DNA from: Gloeophyllum trabeum ATCC 11539
Lineage: Eukaryota; Basidiomycota; Agaricomycetes; Gloeophyllales; Gloeophyllaceae
Length of the DNA: 13,453 nt
NCBI RefSeq assembly: GCF_000344685.1
Contig: NW_006920425.1
Coordinates: 1 to 13,453 of the forward strand
Direction: 5' to 3'
Under the pieces are notes generated by a model, which saw nothing but the letters and a program-made list of their open reading frames with translations, was not told the DNA's origin and ran no database searches. Below are positions 9,401 to 13,453 of the stretch, piece by piece. A program made the position numbers and the translations under genes. Numbering within the stretch: position 1 is the stretch's first letter; each line of letters opens with the position of its first letter.

Positions 9401-10508
9401 AGGATCTTACGCGTATGGAGGGTCATGACCGCGTTGAGAGCGCTTTGCATCTGCGATTCAAATGTCAGACACACATGACAGAGCAAATATCGTAAAATCC
9501 AAGGCGTACATCTTCGTCCACCTGGCCGTCGTTCACGTCCGTCAACAACTCAAGCGTCATATCGTCACCGTCCCACATGGACATCATCGCGTCCGCATCC
9601 TCGTCCGCGCTCTCGAGCTTGATGCTCGGCGACTGCATCGACGGGAACTTCATCCTCTCGCGGAGCGACGCCGGGGTCTGGTTCGCAGGGCTCCCGTTGC
9701 TCAGCGGACTCGCCAGGACGGACCTGCCAGACGGGTGCCGGGAACTGGGCTGCCTATTCCCCGACTTGGGTGTGTTTTGCGCTGACCCCGTCTTTCTTGT
9801 CGGGGTGACATTGGGCGTAGTATTCGAGCGCGACGGGCCCTTGGGCGTAGACGGGACCGACGCGTTGCCCTTGACGCTTTGGTTCGCCAGGCTGATAGAC
9901 CCTGACGAGGGCGATCGTTTCAGCGCCTTCGGCTGCGCGTTTGAGTTCATAGACGCGACTCTGGACCGTGACTCGGGCGGGGTTACGGGCGATTCACTGA
10001 GCGAGAGCGAATCTGTGGAATACATAGATATAGATCGGGCGTTGCGGGACGAGGTCATGACAGAGGGAGAAGGTCGCGAAGGTGTCATAGGCGGCGCGCT
10101 GCCCTGGCGCAGAGACGACCGTGCTAGAGGCGACGGGGAACCATTAGAATGCAGCGGGGAGGTGGACATGGAGTCCGACGTGTCCCTCCTGGAAAGGGTG
10201 GGGAGAGGTGCCGACGTCCTTCGCGATGCGTGCAAAGAGGGGATAGCGCTGGAAATGCGCTTGGAAACTATCGACGCGGCTGGCATCGGCGTCGCATTGG
10301 GGGAACGCGCGGTAGACTTGTTGTTCCCCGTCACCGTCGTGCTCCCGCTCGCACCGCTGACGTCGCTGGCTAGGGACGCATTAGACGACGCCCTCGGCTT
10401 GCGTATGCCAGACTTCGAGGTGCCAGTGACGACCGTAGCGGAAATGGACGAAGATCGCGTGAAACGCGTCGATGTTTCGGAGGGGCCGGTTGCGCTACGT
10501 GGAGCCAT
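6424..10508 (-). CDS. F-box/WD40 protein, likely SCF ubiquitin-ligase substrate receptor
   Basis: Fourteen exons join into 1091 residues: 10508-9510, 9450-9071, 8943-8924, 8856-8708, 8652-8537, 8473-8358, 8303-8178, 8125-8095, 8042-7759, 7702-7594, 7532-7502, 7447-6953, 6893-6565 and 6514-6424. Residues 1-333 are a Ser/Pro/Thr-rich, probably disordered region with many SP/TP sites. A coiled-coil-like Ala/Gln/Leu stretch follows (about 334-382), then a [11 protein letters not shown] patch and an acidic run. The F-box spans about 488-535, with [14 protein letters not shown] followed by [10 protein letters not shown]40 blades follow: GHTNYC to RFWD (582-610), a blade ending VHLFSS (about 652), GHLNGIRA to CWDW (664-693), and one ending VRVFSI (about 740). 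A Ser/Pro-rich insert of roughly 230 residues (about 800-1030) interrupts the propeller before the closing strand GCADGTIYVLNF (about 1055-1066). Family knowledge: the F-box binds Skp1 and the propeller binds phosphorylated substrate. The substrate here is unknown. The start is the first ATG of the long open exon, with a spliceable leader upstream. Confidence 0.9.
8924..8943 (-). other. 20-nt microexon (exon 3 of the F-box/WD40 gene)
   Basis: This exon is flanked by a TACGCAG acceptor and a GTACGT donor and encodes IAIILD plus split codons on both sides. Including it joins ERMRL to SCMPGD in one frame. Skipping it changes the frame ahead of the F-box. Two further exons of the gene are only 31 nt (8095-8125 and 7502-7532). 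Confidence 0.75.
9002..9029. repeat. Perfect 10-bp inverted repeat inside intron 2 of the F-box/WD40 gene
   Basis: CCCATGAGCA (9002-9011) and TGCTCATGGG (9020-9029) are exact reverse complements separated by eight bases. They lie within the 127-nt intron 9070-8944, the longest in the window; the other introns of this gene are 50-67 nt. In the transcript the arms can form a 10-bp stem with an 8-nt loop, which would shorten the effective distance between the splice sites. Confidence 0.85.
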
Positions 10509-10582
10509 GTTTGCCTTGCTGCTTGTCTCGAAGCCTGAAGCCCCCTTGCCTGTATTCCGTGTTCCCTAGACGAGCTTGGGAC

Positions 10583-10628
10583 CTGAAGTATAGGCTAGTC
10601 AAACAAATGTACAACCCGGATGACTTAC
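10583..10628 (-). other. Probable 5'-UTR intron of the F-box/WD40 gene
   Basis: A textbook donor GTAAGT at 10628 is followed by a TTGACTAG branch-like word and an acceptor CTTCAG ending at 10583, giving a 46-nt intron 75 bp upstream of the ATG. Splicing does not extend the main reading frame upstream, so it would be a leader intron. An upstream ATG at 10743 would then start a short frame that ends soon after the splice. Confidence 0.4.
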
Positions 10629-10817
10629 GAATAACCCTCCGGGAGCTCTCCTTCACTGATCGGCGGGCAGCCTGCGACGCCCTTCCGCACCTGCGAAGGT
10701 AGTTCCAGCCACACTCACTTTCCTTGCAACAAAGCTCAAGCAAACGTAACAGCGGTTATGGGAAGATGGACAGAACGGTATATTATTGTCGACGTCGTCG
10801 TTGTCAATCTCAACCTA

Positions 10818-10823
10818 CACGTG
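10818..10823. promoter_or_regulatory. CACGTG (E-box) word upstream of the F-box gene
   Basis: This palindromic hexamer is the canonical site for bHLH factors. It lies about 310 bp upstream of the ATG at 10508. A second copy is at 11006-11011. A single hexamer is weak evidence on its own. Confidence 0.25.
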
Positions 10824-10871
10824 GGGGGAAACGCCCACAGTTGTACGTATATGTACGTGAACTTGCCATAT

Positions 10872-10886
10872 CCGGAATACTTCCGG
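10872..10886. promoter_or_regulatory. 15-bp inverted repeat CCGGAA-TAC-TTCCGG, possible dimeric factor site
   Basis: The six-base arms are exact reverse complements with a three-base spacer. The ends give CCG-N9-CGG, the everted-triplet layout bound by fungal Zn(II)2Cys6 dimers, though I cannot match this spacing to a named factor. It lies about 365 bp upstream of the F-box gene's ATG, in non-coding DNA. Confidence 0.35.
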
Positions 10887-11005
10887 TACGTACTACTTCT
10901 TGTCTTTCGCGAGGAGTACTACGGCTGTGGCTACTAGAGGACTGGGAGAGAACCTGCAGGTCAGCAAGTTTGCATGATGAAGCTGTAGCGCGTGCGGCGT
11001 ACTGA

Positions 11006-11011
11006 CACGTG
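11006..11011. promoter_or_regulatory. Second CACGTG (E-box) word in the same intergenic region
   Basis: This copy is about 500 bp upstream of the F-box gene's ATG and 188 bp from the first copy. It is flanked by further GCACG-type sequence. It is weak evidence alone and slightly stronger as a pair. Confidence 0.2.
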
Positions 11012-11097
11012 CACGCGACAAGGAAGGAGAGGTGAGCGAAATATTGAAGGTCTCGCGATGAAGGAGCTGTTTCGAGTCGCTCAGACCTCCCAGGAAA

Positions 11098-11122
11098 TAA
11101 AAAAAATCAAGAGATATATATT
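11098..11122 (-). terminator. Candidate 3'-end processing region of the kinase-like gene
   Basis: On the minus strand, about 120-145 nt after the stop codon at 11245, the transcript would read through a UAUAUAU element followed by an eight-base U run. This resembles fungal efficiency and U-rich cleavage elements. No canonical AAUAAA is seen on this strand here, so the call is tentative. Confidence 0.3.
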
Positions 11123-11244
11123 AGTGTGCCATAGTATTTGGGACCGAATACAGCAAGTATACACATTATGAGAGGAAAATCAGTAAGACGAGACTCAGTC
11201 TATCAAGAGCATGGAAACACCTGAGCGATGCCCCGCGTCCACGA

Positions 11245-12500
11245 TTACTCGAACGGATTGCGCCCTTCAGCTATGGCCTTCCGTATGTCGTCCGCCGTCC
11301 AGAAGAGTTTCTTCTTCTTCTCCGGCAGTGGGGCCTTACCCATCCTCTCACAAAGGTTCTCGAGAGCCTTCCTCTCCTCCTCCAAGGCGCTCGCCCACTT
11401 CTCGGGCTTCAAGTCATGCTTGAGCAGTGCATCTTCGAAGTCGCACAGCCGGACATTGTTCACCTCCACGTCCTCATCGCTTCCGACGTTGTCCTTGAAC
11501 AAGATATTGCGGTCCGCGACGGCCTTGTGGAGTACCCCCGCCGTCCAGAGCTTCTCGTAAGCAGCCTTGACGGCCGCCTGTGCTTCTTCGGACCAGCGAG
11601 TCATCCGCGGACGCCCGTGGCAGGTCGTCACCAGCATCCGGCACACGACCTGCTTCTTGCTCCTGACCGACGAGGGAGGATCGGCGCTGGAAAACCCAGA
11701 GAACAGCAGTTTCGGCACGACGTCCTTCAGCTCCTCCTTGGCGTTCATATACTTGTAGACCTTCGTCTCCTGCTCGATCTTGTTGTCGTTCAGCGGCGAG
11801 GGCTTGAAAGCCGCGCGCTCGCCCCAGGTGAGCATCGGGTGCGGCGGGTAGTTGCCAAAGCGGACAGAAAAGCCTGTACGCGTGATACCCAGCACCGACC
11901 CAGGGTTGGGCTGCATCGTGTTAGCCTCGGCGCATATGGCCGCGTCCATAGGGAAAGAGGGCGCCAGGCGGTGTTCTTCCCGGTACCCACTGACAGTGGA
12001 CGCTCCCCAAGCGGTCAGAAGGAAAGGGTAGACATGCGAAAGATCTCCAACAGCAGAGGGGTACAGAATAGAGGACGGCAGGGGCATCCGGCGGGCAAAG
12101 CCTGCAAGATATGCGCGGATGGGTATGAGGTGAAGACGGATATTCTGGCATGCTTACCCGCATCACAAAGAGCGTCGGAAAGAGGGCTGACCCACGCTAT
12201 AGTTTTATCTGTTTCCGGTACCTCTGTGCTGCCCCTCAGAGGCCCGTCATCTGCCTGAGGCTGAACGTGTATCAGGCTGCTGCGTCATTGGCGAATGATA
12301 CTCGGACGTAAGTGACTCACATTCACCAGCGGAACCGGAGCTTTGGCCTTCGAGCTGGCAGCTTGGACTTTCGATTTCGCTTTCTGAGCTTGCTGCGCAT
12401 TCACCTGCGCGCTGTCCTTCAAAGCCGCTTTCTCGCGGAGACGCGTCGAAGATCGGACGGGTTTCTTTTCGGTGTTTTCTGTGTTTTTGCGCGGAGCCAT
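11245..12500 (-). CDS. Protein-kinase-like protein lacking the catalytic aspartate (probable pseudokinase)
   Basis: Three exons, 12500-12321, 12260-12158 and 12101-11245, join into 379 residues. The introns are 60 nt (GTGAGT...TTCAG) and 56 nt (GTAAGC...TGCAG). The first acceptor could also be six bases further on, removing two residues; the CAGCAG just upstream would introduce a stop. Residues 1-60 are Lys/Ala/Gln-rich and probably disordered. A small kinase-like fold follows: AAFKPS with a candidate beta-3 lysine near 194, a helix with glutamates (about 203-206), then LWTAGVLHKAVADRNILF with the catalytic-loop equivalent at 286-293, and LCDFEDA (DFE at 315-317). In the canonical HRDxxxxN loop the third residue is the proton-accepting Asp; here it is Ala288, while His286 and Asn293 are kept. 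The Gly-rich loop is not obvious. It resembles the small kinase-like proteins common in Agaricomycetes. Ligand binding may survive, but phosphotransfer is unlikely. The basic C-terminus contains EKKKK. Confidence 0.75.
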
Positions 12501-13453
12501 AATAAACGTAGCGTAGGAAATAGGTTGGACAGATGTCTGTAGTCCGCAAGATTGTGTCGAGGGAGAAAGGCTGAGAAAGGTAGCTGGTCAATAAGTGGCG
12601 CAGCTCGGCTAATCGTTGCCGTGACGCGTGCGCGTTGTAGTCACGTGGACTCTGCTACCAGTGGGTCACAGTCACAGTCCGTGTTCCAACTGGCAGTGGC
12701 ACTCTGGAGTCTGCAGCCGTGAGGCTGAAGGCTTTTGGAAGGCTTTAAGAAGCGGCTTTCCAGTCTAAAACCGCTGTACATGGGGACTTATCTCAAGGGT
12801 GCCTCTGAGACGACGCCAGCTACCTGGATACTCGGGAGACCGTGGACTGAATAGCGGCGCTGGTGGCGTCTCGCTGATTTCGAAGAAGAAAACGCTGAGT
12901 AGTAAGCAACTGCACCCAGTCTCTTCTACAGACGTCAATCTTGCGGACGTCCTTCGTTCAAAATGGGGACTTTTCCGGGACGTGACTGCACCCGGCGCGG
13001 ATGAATTCCAGCTGGACACAAGGAAGCTGGCGCGGGTGATTACTCCTGGTCTTTGGCTCAGAATAAAGCCACGAACACCTATGAATCAAGGTCGACAACT
13101 TGAGCGGACATGCGTAGGCAGGACATCAGTGTTCTCGTGTTCTCATCGCGCAGCTCGTCTTTCTATTTCATGTCTCCGGGTCTTGTGCATGGTCCCTCGC
13201 GCACGGTATGCGTATGTGATGCCTACGCCGTGATCTCGGATCGGTGTCGTATGCTCCTAGAGAGCCGCCTGATATACCGATACGTTGTTCCCATGCACTG
13301 CGACGCTTGCTCGCCCCCGATGCCCTTAGTAATAACACGCTCGACGCTGCTGCACATACCCTGGGTGGAGCCGAGTGTGACCACTTCCTGCTGTCTCTGC
13401 GCTAGTACAGCTCATCTATCTGATTTCGCTACCTTGCGCGCGGCATGTTATGG
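12501..13453. other. Promoter-side flank and right-edge DNA without a supportable gene
   Basis: The first 150 bp or so are the presumed promoter and leader of the kinase-like gene. Beyond that, a plus-strand frame at 12799-13233 (144 codons) and a minus-strand frame at 12765-13019 overlap each other. Neither has a recognisable domain, hydrophobic segment or convincing intron. A GAAGGCTTT word is repeated at 12727-12735 and 12738-12746. From 13234 to the edge I see no gene, tRNA-like structure or repeat. Confidence 0.45.
12642..12647. promoter_or_regulatory. CACGTG (E-box) word upstream of the kinase-like gene
   Basis: This palindromic hexamer lies 142 bp upstream of the ATG at 12500, within a GC-rich stretch that also has a GACGCGT word (12622-12628). 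Between it and the ATG the coding strand is rich in C and T, as is common near fungal transcription starts. Its function is unproven. Confidence 0.3.

Larger units (their letters stand above)
10509..11244. other. Intergenic region upstream of the F-box/WD40 gene
   Basis: It contains the presumed leader and promoter of the F-box gene and the 3' flank of the kinase-like gene. No protein-coding gene is supportable; the open frames at 10472-10702, 10495-10743 and 10724-11005 lack domains. I see no convincing TATA box. Candidate sites listed separately are a leader intron, a 15-bp inverted repeat, CACGTG words and an AT-rich 3'-end signal. Confidence 0.5.

Noticed and set aside
8924..9495. Separate gene for the coiled-coil exon at 9450-9071
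   Set aside because: Phase-0 splicing at 9510/9450 and phase-2 splicing at 9071/8943 join it to the Ser/Pro-rich exon and the F-box exon. ERMRL-IAIILD-SCMPGD reads as one continuous segment.
9577..10569. Plus-strand open frame of 330 codons opposite exon 1 of the F-box gene
   Set aside because: It mirrors a Ser/Pro-rich exon whose codon bias leaves few stops on the other strand. The minus-strand frame splices cleanly into a coiled coil, F-box and WD40 chain, whereas this frame has no domain.
11416..12258. Plus-strand open frame of 280 codons opposite the kinase-like gene
   Set aside because: The minus strand shows kinase-loop motifs and consistent introns. The plus-strand product has no recognisable feature.
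800..12500. A dedicated gene cluster or new multi-gene system
   Set aside because: The four products have no evident common pathway, each has its own intergenic spacing of about 0.7-1.2 kb, and no biosynthetic or mobile-element enzymes are present.
12799..13233. Plus-strand open frame of 144 codons near the right edge
   Set aside because: It has no recognisable motif, overlaps a similarly open minus-strand frame, and shows no coding-like composition.

Overview
The window looks like nuclear DNA of a filamentous basidiomycete, probably an Agaricomycete. The genes are split by many introns of about 47-71 nt (one of 127 nt) with fungal-type GTNNGN donors and short CTNA-type branch sites. The F-box/WD40 and GH1 products also read like the basidiomycete versions of these families. 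This placement rests on gene structure and protein character; I could not run a search. All four well-supported genes lie on the minus strand, so the window reads right to left.

Layout by coordinate. Positions 1-182 hold a short tandem array with a palindromic core repeated every 42 bp; 183-799 is AT-richer DNA without a supportable gene. 800-1583 (minus) is a three-exon gene for a 223-residue protein with four membrane segments. 1584-2452 is intergenic and carries a TATA box for that gene. 2453-5271 (minus) is an 18-exon gene for a secreted glycoside hydrolase family 1 enzyme (604 residues), intact once spliced, with a TATA box 60 bp upstream of its ATG. 5272-6423 is intergenic apart from one doubtful open frame. 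6424-10508 (minus) is a 14-exon gene for a 1091-residue F-box/WD40 protein, a likely substrate receptor of an SCF ubiquitin ligase. 10509-11244 is its presumed promoter and leader. 11245-12500 (minus) is a three-exon gene for a 379-residue protein-kinase-like protein that has lost the catalytic aspartate. 12501-13453 shows no supportable gene.

I worked out every splice junction by hand, and each of the four reading frames closes without an internal stop. The four products (membrane protein, extracellular glycosidase, ubiquitin-ligase adaptor, pseudokinase) do not suggest a common pathway, so this looks like ordinary fungal gene space rather than a dedicated cluster. I found no clear new system. 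The most interesting details are a perfect 10-bp stem inside the one unusually long intron, next to a 20-nt microexon in the F-box gene; the degraded catalytic loop of the kinase-like protein; a GC-AG intron in the GH1 gene; and the 42-bp palindromic array at the left edge.
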